From: Clostridia bacterium
GTDB taxonomy: Bacteria; Bacillota; Clostridia; RGIG6154
DNA length: 52,492 nt
Direction of reading: 5' to 3'
Assembly (NCBI GenBank): GCA_017410375.1
Contig: JAFQQW010000025.1
Span: forward strand, 1 to 52,492
Position 1 is the stretch's first letter. Each line of letters starts with the position of its first letter. Under the pieces are notes generated by a model, which saw nothing but the letters and a program-made list of their open reading frames with translations, was not told where the DNA came from and made no database searches. The translations under genes and the position numbers were made by a program. Of this stretch, positions 1 to 8,800 are shown piece by piece.

Positions 1-25
1 CGAGGATTCCGCTCCATTGCTTGCT

Positions 26-83
26 TTTTGTCAATTTGAACTCTACCGTACCTCTGTACGCCGACGAATTCAAATTGACAAAA
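26..83. repeat. 15-bp inverted repeat
   Basis: The arms at 26-40 and 69-83 are perfect reverse complements (core GTCAATTTGAA / TTCAAATTGAC). They enclose a smaller inverted repeat, CGTAC-CTCT-GTACG, at 47-60. The arm ends are T-rich and A-rich, so it could act as a terminator for a gene left of the window, or be a dispersed palindromic element. Confidence 0.5.
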
Positions 84-108
84 TATAACTTCCTTTTTCT
101 TAAGTCTA

Positions 109-138
109 CAGCGTGTCGATAGGTTTATCGACACGCTG
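109..138. terminator. 12-bp perfect hairpin, possible terminator
   Basis: A perfect 12-bp stem (109-120 with 127-138) closes a 6-base loop AGGTTT. It has no strong T-tract of its own and sits just before the next hairpin. It may belong to a gene upstream of the window. Confidence 0.4.
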
Positions 139-171
139 AGAGCATGCAATCGGATGATTGCATGCTCTTTT
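136..171 (-). terminator. Terminator of the AraC-type gene (bidirectional)
   Basis: A perfect stem GAGCATGCAATC / GATTGCATGCTC lies at 140-167 with a T-run on the plus side and mixed sequence on the minus side. It sits directly after the stop of the minus-strand regulator at 170. Confidence 0.5.
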
Positions 172-925
172 ACAATTTTTTACGGAATTCCGTTGGTGTA
201 CTGCCGGTCATTTTTTTAAATTGACGGCTGAAATGTGCAACACTTCTGTATCCGCAATTCTCTGCAATTTCATGGATGGCTTTGTCGGTGGTGCGCAGAA
301 GCGATTGGGCAATGATTATGCGATTTTGTATAATGTTTGCCATGGGAGAAATGCCGTATTTTTGCTTATACACGACATGAAAACGGGACGGGCTCATATG
401 GCAGGTGGCAGCAACCTTTTCGATGTTCCAGTCAAACTGCGCACAGCCCAGTATTTCGGTACGCATGTTATGGATTGTAATTTCTTTGTCGGTGCGAGGC
501 TGAACAGGTATGGTGCTGAAAATCTCTTTTGTTTTTTCCAGTAATGCTTTCAGCAAAAGGTCGAGGGTGGCACCGTGTTCGGTGCCGGAATGAAATTCTT
601 CATGCAGTAAACGTAAAAGTGTGTAAAAAAAGTCAGTGTTCTGTATTTGAATCGGTGTATCGAAAGTTAGCTGACATTGTTCCTTTTGCGTTGCACTGAA
701 CACCACAAAACTGTTGATAAAAGGACCTTTTGCACTTTTAAAATATTGCTTGCTTGCAGGGCTAAACAAAATGATGGTGTTTTTCGGCAAGACAGATAGT
801 GTACCGTTTAAAACAATTTTGGTGTCGCATTGAAAAAGCTGAAATGTGCAGTAAGGTGCATAGTCTCGCTTTGTATAAAATCTTTCTTTCTGTACGTTGT
901 CTATACCGGTACGATAAATTTTCAT
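170..925 (-). CDS. AraC-family transcriptional regulator
   Basis: A 251-residue regulator. The C-terminal ~100 residues form the double helix-turn-helix of AraC/XylS proteins, with the second recognition helix and signature ending in CGYRSVAHFSRQFKKMTGSTP. The N-terminal ~140 residues are beta-rich, as in the cupin-like effector-binding domain of sugar-responsive members, but the ligand cannot be read from the sequence. The ATG at 925 is chosen because GAGGTG lies 6 to 11 bases upstream; a longer frame to 1051 would add a hydrophobic, non-family extension with no ribosome binding site. It is transcribed divergently from the first giant secreted protein gene (1136), so that gene and its tandem paralogue are the obvious candidate targets. 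Family assignment is firm; regulatory target is inference. Confidence 0.9.
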   Translation of the reverse strand: MKIYRTGIDNVQKERFYTKRDYAPYCTFQLFQCDTKIVLNGTLSVLPKNTIILFSPASKQYFKSAKGPFINSFVVFSATQKEQCQLTFDTPIQIQNTDFFYTLLRLLHEEFHSGTEHGATLDLLLKALLEKTKEIFSTIPVQPRTDKEITIHNMRTEILGCAQFDWNIEKVAATCHMSPSRFHVVYKQKYGISPMANIIQNRIIIAQSLLRTTDKAIHEIAENCGYRSVAHFSRQFKKMTGSTPTEFRKKL

Positions 926-947
926 CAGCTTCACCTCGCTTTCTTTT

Positions 948-975
948 AGTATATCACACAAACAGAAAAAATCAA
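948..975 (-). promoter_or_regulatory. Sigma-A promoter of the AraC-type gene
   Basis: Minus strand: TTGATT (975-970), 16-base spacer, TATACT (953-948) with a TGA extended -10 immediately upstream. Confidence 0.5.
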
Positions 976-1071
976 GATTTTTAATAAAAAATGCAAAAAT
1001 CAGCTTTAAAAGAGCAAAAAAATGAACATTCGATACAAAAGAAAAATGCAAATTCCTAAAAGAAAAAGATA

Positions 1072-1100
1072 TTGAATGTCATCTGATTATATGATACAAT
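1072..1100 (+). promoter_or_regulatory. Sigma-A promoter of the first giant secreted protein
   Basis: TTGAAT (1072-1077), 17-base spacer, TACAAT (1095-1100). The leader would be about 30 bases, with AAAGGAAG 7 bases before the ATG at 1136. An 11-base direct repeat, AAAAATGCAAA, occurs upstream at 986 and 1042 in the shared divergent region. Confidence 0.6.
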
Positions 1101-1135
1101 GAAATTAGATTATAATCAGGAAAGGAAGATGAATA

Positions 1136-4100
1136 ATGAAAAGATGTATCAGTTTACTGTTAACACTTTGTATGTTGCTTTCGCTTGTTCCGGCAATCCC
1201 GGTATCGGCAGAACAACCAATAAGTGTATATGTAAACGGTGAAAAACTCGAGTTCGACGTAGACCCGGTTCTGATTAACGACAGAACCATGGTTCCTATG
1301 CGAAAAATCTTTGAAACCTTAGGTGCGGTTGTTTCCTGGAACGGAGACAGTGAAACTGCATCGGGTGTCCGCAACGGTGTTCGTGTTTCTGTGACCATTG
1401 ACAGCCCAAAAGCAAGGGTTGGCAACGAAACAAAAACGCTCGACCAGCCTCCGGTGCTGTTAAACGGCAGAACCTTAGTTCCGCTCCGCTTTATTTCCGA
1501 AAGCTTTGGTGCGAAGGTAGAGTGGGTGGATGAAACCCAGACGGTTAACATCACCATGGAAGGAACGGCGAACGAAACATATTATTTTGCGGCAAAAGCC
1601 TTTGAGGCGCTTGGCTCCTGGGAGCTTTCTTCTGATTGTTTATTCGGTTCTACCGGCTCTAAAGATGATGAAACCGGTACCGTTCCGGGTACAGAGCCTG
1701 CGGTAACCCGACTGAATGTGAATCAGGAAGGTACATACAAGGTTTGGGTGCTTGCCCGTGACTTTGCAACCAACCGCCAGGGACACCGTTATTTTAATGT
1801 TGCAATTGACGGAAAGATGAGTGATATGAAGGTTGGTACCCACGGCAAAGACGGGTTCCATTGGCAGGAAGCGGGCTTGTTTATCTTAAAACCCGGCAGC
1901 CATACCTTGGAATTGCATGATACCTCCGGTTATTGGGCGCGTTGTCAGGCGGTTTTGGTAACCGCGGACAAGGATTTTGTGCCGAGTGTGGATGCAATCG
2001 GTGAATATGCAATTAAATACAGCAGTGCAATCAATCAGAGTATTCCGGTTTGCGTATATCCTTACTGGGCAACACAGCCGATGCAGGAATCGGATGTTAT
2101 TTCTATTGAAAATGACGGCTACAAAGTAAACTTCATCAAAGGTCAGGGTGCAAAAGGTGCTTTGATTCAGAATGAAATCTTTGTAAAGAAAAACGGCGAA
2201 TGGTTAAAGGTGAAGGATAAATCCGAACAGTTCGGCTTTTTGATGATGGCGGCTGACCATTCCGAAACTGCAACACCCCGTGTAAAGGGGCAGGTCATTA
2301 CCTCCAATCTGGAAGGTGAATTCTTTAAGCAGACCTTAGAAATTAACGGTAAGCAGGAAACCATTACGGCTTCGAATTTCTATGAATCGGGCGTACCGTA
2401 CTGGTTCCTGGCGAACAATATGCAGAAAATTTCGGATACCGAGGTTAAACTGTTCTTCCCGACAAAAGCAGGTGCAACCGTAACGGCAATCTGCTCTTTG
2501 GATGCATTGTGCAATGAACCCAAATTCCAATTGAATGCGAAATTTGATAAAGATGGTGCATATTCGTTCCTGTTTTTCTCAGGTGATGCAATAGATGAAA
2601 GCAAATTTGAAAGAGTGCTTGCGCCCTTTATGTTTACCCGAGAATATGTTCCCACAACCGGTGTATTCTCCGAAGTTTATATGTTTACGCCCATGGTATC
2701 TTTCGTAACCAACACAGCAGATGGCGGTACCATGACCGAGGGGGTAGTGGTAGACCCGACCTCTACTGTTCAGGATGTGGCATACGTTGAAAATGCACGG
2801 TACGGTTTTGTGCTTCGTGATGAACAGGGTGGAATGCGACCTGCTCTTTGCGCGCCAATGTTTGGCACGCCTGCTTCTAACTTCAAGGCAGGGGATACCT
2901 ATTCCTTTGCGTACCGTGTGTTTGCAGGGACAGATGGTTGGTATGAAACCTTTAAGCATGTTTCGCAGGATATCTATGAAGTAAAAGACATCCGTACCAA
3001 TTACCATGCGACTTTAAATGAAGCTATTTTCAACATTACCGATTTGATGGCAGATGACCTTTATGGTGCATGGGATGAAAAGACCAAAGGCTTCTATTAT
3101 GCGGAAATGGATCATACGGCATCCCAGTGTAATCCTTTGGAAATTGTACAGCGCTACCTGCTTTCCGAGGATGAAGAATTTTATGAAGAACGCGTAGTGC
3201 CGACCATTGCATTCCTGCTTTCCAGACAGAACAATCATTTTAACCGCTATTTAGACGACGAGTCATATATGGGCACGAAAAAGTTAGGACTTTCGCCCAA
3301 CATCAGCGGCAGTGCGATGTACACAGCACTTTATAAGATGTCCCAGGGCAGAATGCCGTATCTGCTGGATGCAGCATTAACCAAAAATACCAAGGACGGT
3401 CTGGCAGGTGTTGCTGCGCAGGAAAGCTTCTACGAAATCACCGGTGATGCACAGTATAAGGAAAATGTGAAAAAAGCGGCGGATGCCATTATCAGCAGTT
3501 ATGAAACCGAAGCATTCAAGCGAGGGGACGACCTGCTCTTGAACGCGGGCTTTGTTTCCGGTGACTTTAATACCGAGCTTTCTGCGTTGATTTATACTTA
3601 TGAGCTGACCGGCGAACAAAAATACTTAGATGCAGCAGAAGAGGTCGGCAGAAATGCAGCTTTGACCCTCTCTTCTTTAGGCTACCAGAATGGTTATGAT
3701 GATAATATGTATCATGTAGATCCGCAGACTGCCGCGGATGCGCATGTTATCTACGCAGACAATACAGATGCGTGGTGGTGGAGAGGTGATGTGCAGTGGA
3801 GAATTGGTTTCCCGCATGGCACATGGGGACCTCTTGAAGGCACAGTTTCCACCATTGATGAGGACGATGCGCCCGGTTGGACATTTGCAACCGCAGGTCT
3901 TACCACAGAGCATGCAAGAACCGCAGGTCACAGTAACTTCATTTTAATGAATACCTGGGCACCGAGCTTCTTGAAGCTTGCACAGTATACAGGTGATGAA
4001 TATTTCACCACCCAGGCAAGAAATGCTATTGTCGGAAGATTCAGTAACTATCCCGGTTACTACATCGACCGTTATTACACCGACTATATGAAGGAAAGAT

Positions 4101-5713
4101 ATCCGTATGAAGGACCGGAATACAACATGTTCTACTATACCCATGTTGCACCCTTTGCGGCATTGGCGGAAGATTTCCTGATTACAGAATTCAAAACCCG
4201 TTCGAATGGAAAAGTGTCTTTCCCTGAAGTGCATTTTGACGGCTATTCCTACTTTACTGCAACCCAGTACGGTGCGCGTCCCGGTCAGATGTACGGAGAA
4301 CAGGATTTATGGCTGTGGAATACAGACGGTATTATGGAAACCTCTGATGTGAATGTAAACTTCCTGGCTGGCAGAAAAGATGGGGTAATGGGTCTTGCGC
4401 TCATGAATCAGTCTCAGAATGAGGTAACAACCGAAATTACTTTGGGTGCAAAAGTACCGAAGTTTACAGGCGAAGCGACCCTTTACGCACTTGACGGAAG
4501 TCAGTCTGCCGTGCAGGTAACAGACGGTAAGTTTACTGTAACCATCCCTGCAAAAGGTATGCAAACTGCAATTTTAAAGATTCCCGGCATGAAAAAGCCT
4601 GCCTACGCATTGGATGAAATCAAATATACCACAAACTACGGTAAAACTGTTACAACGCACAAAAATGGAAGAGGCTATTTGATTCAGCTGAATCCCGAAA
4701 AATATCATGCGTATGTATTTATTACCGATCAGGATATTAAATCGTTGCGTGTGGACTACGAAGTGAACGGTAAAAATGAAAGTGTTGTGTGCGACAGCTA
4801 TCCCTTTGAAGCTATTATTCCCGTAAATTCGCCCGATGCAGAGTTAACTTATAACTTATATGCAACTCTGGCAAACGGTACCGAATCCTATTACGGCAGC
4901 GGAAAACTGGCGCCGATGTCCAATGGCCCTGCAACAAATGACATCAGTAAATTCACCCCCGGTGTTTCGAATATTACAGATAACAGACTTGATTTGAGCG
5001 GTATGGAGATGTCTCCGGAAATCCCGAAGAGCTTTAAAGGTTCTAAACCGATTGTGTCTTATATCGGTGTGGGCGTGGGAACATTACGTGTTGTTTGCTT
5101 GCCGATTGCGTTTGGATATGATGTGAAAGAGAATACCGCAACAGGCTTGTATGTACGAGGCACCTTAAAACTTATTGACGGTTCGGGCGGATTTAATTTC
5201 GAGGCCCGTGTTTTGAGCAACGAAGCACGTTCTGATGTTCTTGTTTTGAATGTTGCGGAAACGCCTGATATGCACTTAGAGTATAAAACAGAAAATATGG
5301 AGCTTGTTAATTTTGAGGTTTCCAGAACACCTTTTACAGACAAGCTTCCTGAAATTGACAATTCCAACGTGCCTACCATCGAGGAGTTGGCAATGAAGAA
5401 TCTGCCCAAGAACTTTAAGGAACAACCCCTTAATGTAGATTATGCCGGTGTTGGCGTCGGAACCATCCGTATTGTTGCCTTTACAGACAATATGGATTAT
5501 GAAGTGAAGTCCGATATGTTCTTTGGTACCAGAGTGAAGGGTAACTTTGTTCATAACACCACCAAAGCAGTTACACCGTTTGAAGGCAAGGTTCTGGGCA
5601 ACGAAGTGCGTTCAAACAGTACCATTATTGTTGTTGAAGCATCCGTTCCCGGTAATGAACCTATTGAAAACTTCACATTGACAGATTGTGTTCTTTTCAA
5701 ACCCGAGAAATAA
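1136..5713 (+). CDS. Giant secreted CAZyme-like protein A (stalk domain, toroid-like core)
   Basis: 1525 residues. A signal peptide (1-25, cleavage after VSA) is followed by a copper-amine-oxidase N-terminal-like stalk domain (~27-142, with the paired motif INDRTMVPMRKIFETLGA / LNGRTLVPLRFISESFGA). Next come a carbohydrate-binding-like beta module (~150-285), a large beta-rich domain (~295-620), a helical region (~625-1050) resembling an alpha/alpha toroid, a beta-sandwich typical of glycosidase C-termini (~1075-1145), an Ig-like domain, and two copies of an unnamed ~100-residue module (~1290-1395 and ~1415-1525). The helical part carries WWWRGD at ~880 and TEHARTAGHSN (E925, H926, H932, N934). 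The beta/helical/beta order is that of many glycoside hydrolases and polysaccharide lyases, but I cannot assign a family. The stalk domain does not imply copper or amine oxidase activity. Tandem paralogue of 5859-10436. Confidence 0.85.
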   Translation: MKRCISLLLTLCMLLSLVPAIPVSAEQPISVYVNGEKLEFDVDPVLINDRTMVPMRKIFETLGAVVSWNGDSETASGVRNGVRVSVTIDSPKARVGNETKTLDQPPVLLNGRTLVPLRFISESFGAKVEWVDETQTVNITMEGTANETYYFAAKAFEALGSWELSSDCLFGSTGSKDDETGTVPGTEPAVTRLNVNQEGTYKVWVLARDFATNRQGHRYFNVAIDGKMSDMKVGTHGKDGFHWQEAGLFILKPGSHTLELHDTSGYWARCQAVLVTADKDFVPSVDAIGEYAIKYSSAINQSIPVCVYPYWATQPMQESDVISIENDGYKVNFIKGQGAKGALIQNEIFVKKNGEWLKVKDKSEQFGFLMMAADHSETATPRVKGQVITSNLEGEFFKQTLEINGKQETITASNFYESGVPYWFLANNMQKISDTEVKLFFPTKAGATVTAICSLDALCNEPKFQLNAKFDKDGAYSFLFFSGDAIDESKFERVLAPFMFTREYVPTTGVFSEVYMFTPMVSFVTNTADGGTMTEGVVVDPTSTVQDVAYVENARYGFVLRDEQGGMRPALCAPMFGTPASNFKAGDTYSFAYRVFAGTDGWYETFKHVSQDIYEVKDIRTNYHATLNEAIFNITDLMADDLYGAWDEKTKGFYYAEMDHTASQCNPLEIVQRYLLSEDEEFYEERVVPTIAFLLSRQNNHFNRYLDDESYMGTKKLGLSPNISGSAMYTALYKMSQGRMPYLLDAALTKNTKDGLAGVAAQESFYEITGDAQYKENVKKAADAIISSYETEAFKRGDDLLLNAGFVSGDFNTELSALIYTYELTGEQKYLDAAEEVGRNAALTLSSLGYQNGYDDNMYHVDPQTAADAHVIYADNTDAWWWRGDVQWRIGFPHGTWGPLEGTVSTIDEDDAPGWTFATAGLTTEHARTAGHSNFILMNTWAPSFLKLAQYTGDEYFTTQARNAIVGRFSNYPGYYIDRYYTDYMKERYPYEGPEYNMFYYTHVAPFAALAEDFLITEFKTRSNGKVSFPEVHFDGYSYFTATQYGARPGQMYGEQDLWLWNTDGIMETSDVNVNFLAGRKDGVMGLALMNQSQNEVTTEITLGAKVPKFTGEATLYALDGSQSAVQVTDGKFTVTIPAKGMQTAILKIPGMKKPAYALDEIKYTTNYGKTVTTHKNGRGYLIQLNPEKYHAYVFITDQDIKSLRVDYEVNGKNESVVCDSYPFEAIIPVNSPDAELTYNLYATLANGTESYYGSGKLAPMSNGPATNDISKFTPGVSNITDNRLDLSGMEMSPEIPKSFKGSKPIVSYIGVGVGTLRVVCLPIAFGYDVKENTATGLYVRGTLKLIDGSGGFNFEARVLSNEARSDVLVLNVAETPDMHLEYKTENMELVNFEVSRTPFTDKLPEIDNSNVPTIEELAMKNLPKNFKEQPLNVDYAGVGVGTIRIVAFTDNMDYEVKSDMFFGTRVKGNFVHNTTKAVTPFEGKVLGNEVRSNSTIIVVEASVPGNEPIENFTLTDCVLFKPEK

Positions 5714-5718
5714 TTATA

Positions 5719-5751
5719 AAGAAGGCATGCAGTCGCATGTCTTCTTTTTTT
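5719..5751 (+). terminator. Rho-independent terminator
   Basis: A 12-bp stem (5719-5730 with 5735-5746, one G-U pair) closes loop AGTC and is followed by a T-run. It lies 5 bases after the stop at 5713. Confidence 0.8.
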
Positions 5752-5765
5752 GAAGACACAATATT

Positions 5766-5798
5766 GTTGAAAAGTCCAGAAATTAGTTGAAAAATCCA
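5766..5798 (+). promoter_or_regulatory. Direct-repeat operator candidate
   Basis: GTTGAAAAGTCCA (5766-5778) and GTTGAAAAATCCA (5786-5798) are spaced exactly 20 bases apart and abut the -35 box at 5799. Two half-sites on the same face next to -35 is a typical activator arrangement, including for AraC proteins. Which protein binds is unknown. Confidence 0.45.
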
Positions 5799-5827
5799 TT
5801 GGAAATATGTAAAGTGTATGGTAAAAT
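5799..5827 (+). promoter_or_regulatory. Sigma-A promoter of giant protein B
   Basis: TTGGAA (5799-5804), 17-base spacer, TAAAAT (5822-5827) with an extended TGG upstream of the -10. Predicted leader ~25 bases. Confidence 0.6.
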
Positions 5828-5858
5828 TAGAATGAATAAAAGAGAAAGGGTGAAAATT

Positions 5859-8800
5859 ATGAAAAAGTGTTTAGGAATGTTTCTTGTGTTTTGTATGTTA
5901 CTTGCACTTAGCCCGACATCTTCTGTTGTTTCTGCACAGCAACCGATAAGAGTGTATGTAAACGGTGAAAAAATTGAATTTGACGTAGATCCGGTTTTGA
6001 TTAACGACAGAACTATGGTTCCCATGCGCAAAATATTTGAAACATTAGGTGCAGTTGTTTCCTGGAACGGAGATTCCGAAACCGCATCGGGGGTAAGAAA
6101 CGGAGTTCGGGTTTCGGTATCCATTGACAGTCCGATTGCTAAGGTAGGACGGGATATGAAAAAGCTGGATCAGCCTCCTGTTCTTTTGGATGGGAGAACA
6201 TTGATACCTCTTCGTTTTATTTCTGAAAGTTTTGGCGCTGAAGTTGAATGGGTAGATGAAACACAGACGGTTTATATCACTTTGAAAGACAGCGATGAAG
6301 GCACAATTTATTTTCCTGCTAAAATATTCAGTGATTTAGGCTCGTGGTCTGTTGAATCAGACTGTTTGTTTGGTTCTACAGGTTCTAAAGACGATGAAAC
6401 CGGCTCTGTGCCCGGCACTGCGCCTGCTATTACAGAATTTGAAATCAAAAGTGACGGAAAATACAATGTCTGGGTGCTTGCAAGAGATTTTGCGACCAAC
6501 CGTCAGGGACATCGCTATTACAATGTAGGTATTGATAATGAAATGAGTGATATCCGCGTAGGTACACACGGGAAAGACGGATTTCATTGGCAACTTGGTG
6601 GCACCTTTGATTTGAAATCCGGCGTACATCAGTTGAAATTGCATGATACCTCCGGTTATTGGGCACGTTGTCAGGCGGTTATGCTCGTGAAAAATCCGGA
6701 TTTTGTTCCAAACGTAGATGAAATAACAGACTATGCCTTGAAATATGCAGTCAACGAGGGACAGAACTTGCCTGCATGTGTGTATCCGTACTGGGCAACA
6801 CAGCCTATGACAGAATTTGAAACGGTTACTCTTGAAAATGATACATATAAAGTGCATTTTATCAAAGGACAGAGTGCAAAGGGGCAATTGATTCAGAATG
6901 AGATTTTTGTAAAGAAAAACGGTGAATGGATACAAATCAAGGATAAGACAGAGCAGTTCGGCGTTTTGATGATGCAGGCGGATTCGTCTGTTACCGGTAC
7001 ACCCAGAACAAAGGGGATGACCATTACCTCCAATTTGGAAGGCGAATTTTTTAACCAGACAGTCACGGTTAACGGTGAGCAAAAGCAGTTTATTGCAACA
7101 GATTTTTATGAAACGGGTATTCCGTACTGGTTTTTGGCAGATGATATGCTGAAAATTTCGGATACTGAAATTAAACTGTTCTTCCCGACAAAAGCCGGTG
7201 CAACACTGTCTGCAGTCTGCAGTCTGGATGCACTTTGCGACGAGCCGAAGTTTACCTTGAATGCAAAATTTGATGTGGATGGTGCGTATTCGTTTCTGTT
7301 CTTTTCAGGAGATGCTATTGATGAAAGTAAATTTGAACGTGTAATGGCACCGTTTATGTTTACCCGTTCGTATGTACCCCTATCCGGTGTGTTTTCTGAA
7401 CCGTATATGTTTACACCAATGGTTTCTTATGTAACCAAAACGGATGACGGTGGCACGCTCACAAGTGGTGTGGTGGTAGATCCTGTTTCTACCAAACAGG
7501 ATGTTGCTTATACTGAAAGTGCACGGTACGGGTTTGTTTTGCGGGACGAAAATGCAAAAATGCGTCCGGCGCTTTGTGCGCCTATGTTTGGTACACCCGG
7601 TTCAAACTTCAAAGCAGGGGATACATACTCTTTTGCGTATCGTGTGTTTGCGGGTTTGGATGGCTGGTATGAAACCTTTAAGCATATTTCACAAGATATT
7701 TATGAAGTGAAAGATATTCGCACAAATTATTATTCTACATTAAATGAAGCGGTTTACAACATTACGGATTTGCTTGCTGACGATTTATATGGTGGCTGGG
7801 ATGATAAAACAATGGGCTTTTATTATGCCGAAACCGACAACACGGCATCCCAGTGCAATCCTTTGGAAATTGTACAGCGGTATCTGCTTTCCGAGGACGA
7901 GTCATTCTATGAAGAAAGGGTTGTGCCTTCTGTTGCGTTTTTGCTGACCAGACAAGGCAACCATTTTAATCGGAATCTGAATGATACGTCTGTCATGGGC
8001 ACACAAAAATTGGGTATGGCACCCTCTATCAGCGGTGGTGCGATGTATACATCTCTTTATCAGATGTCGCAAGGCAGAATGCCATATCTGCTGGGTACGG
8101 CACTTGGTAAAAACAATATGTCCGGTCTGGCAGGGGTTGCGACACAGGAAAGCTTTTATCAGATTACCGGAGATGAGAAATATAAAAAGAATGTCATGAC
8201 GGTAGCGGATGAGATTATTGCTTCCTATGATTCGGATGCGTTTAAACAAGCGGATGCCCTTTTGAGAAATTCTGCATTTGTATCGGGCGATTTTAATACA
8301 CAGCTTTACGCATTGATTTATGCCTACGAGCTGACCGGCGACAAAAAATATCTGGACGCGGCAGAAGAAGTAGGACGTAATGCGGCACTTACGCTGTCTT
8401 CACAAGGTTTCCAGAACGGGTACGCCCATAATACCTATCATGTTGACCCACAAACAGCCGCAGATGCCCATGTAATTTGGGCAGATAACGTGGCAGGATG
8501 GTGGTGGAGAGGGGATATCCAATGGAGAATTGGTTTTCCGCACGGCACTTGGGGACCGCTTGAAGGCACAGTTTCCACCATCCACGAAGAGGATGCACCC
8601 GGCTGGCTGTTTGCAACTGCAGGTCTTACCACTGAGCATGCAAGAACGGCAGGACACAGCAACTTTATTTTAATGGAAACCTGGGCGCCTGCGTTTTTAA
8701 AGCTTGGTATGTATACAGGTGACGATTATTTCACAACACAGGCAAGAAACGCGCTGGTTGGCAGATTCAGCAATTATCCCGGTTACTATGTTGATCGCTA

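Noticed and set aside
26-83. CRISPR-like or IS-end interpretation of the inverted repeat at the left edge
   Set aside because: A single palindrome with no repeated spacer units and no transposase nearby.
158-544. Open frame of 128 codons on the plus strand
   Set aside because: Antisense to the AraC-type regulator, which has clear family motifs and a ribosome binding site; the plus frame has neither.
1210-1560. Copper amine oxidase enzyme activity for the giant proteins
   Set aside because: Only the N-terminal stalk-type domain is present; no topaquinone Tyr or copper-site His cluster of the catalytic domain is visible.
5787-5858. Upstream in-frame extension of giant protein B
   Set aside because: It covers the promoter and lacks a ribosome binding site; the signal peptide begins cleanly at 5859.
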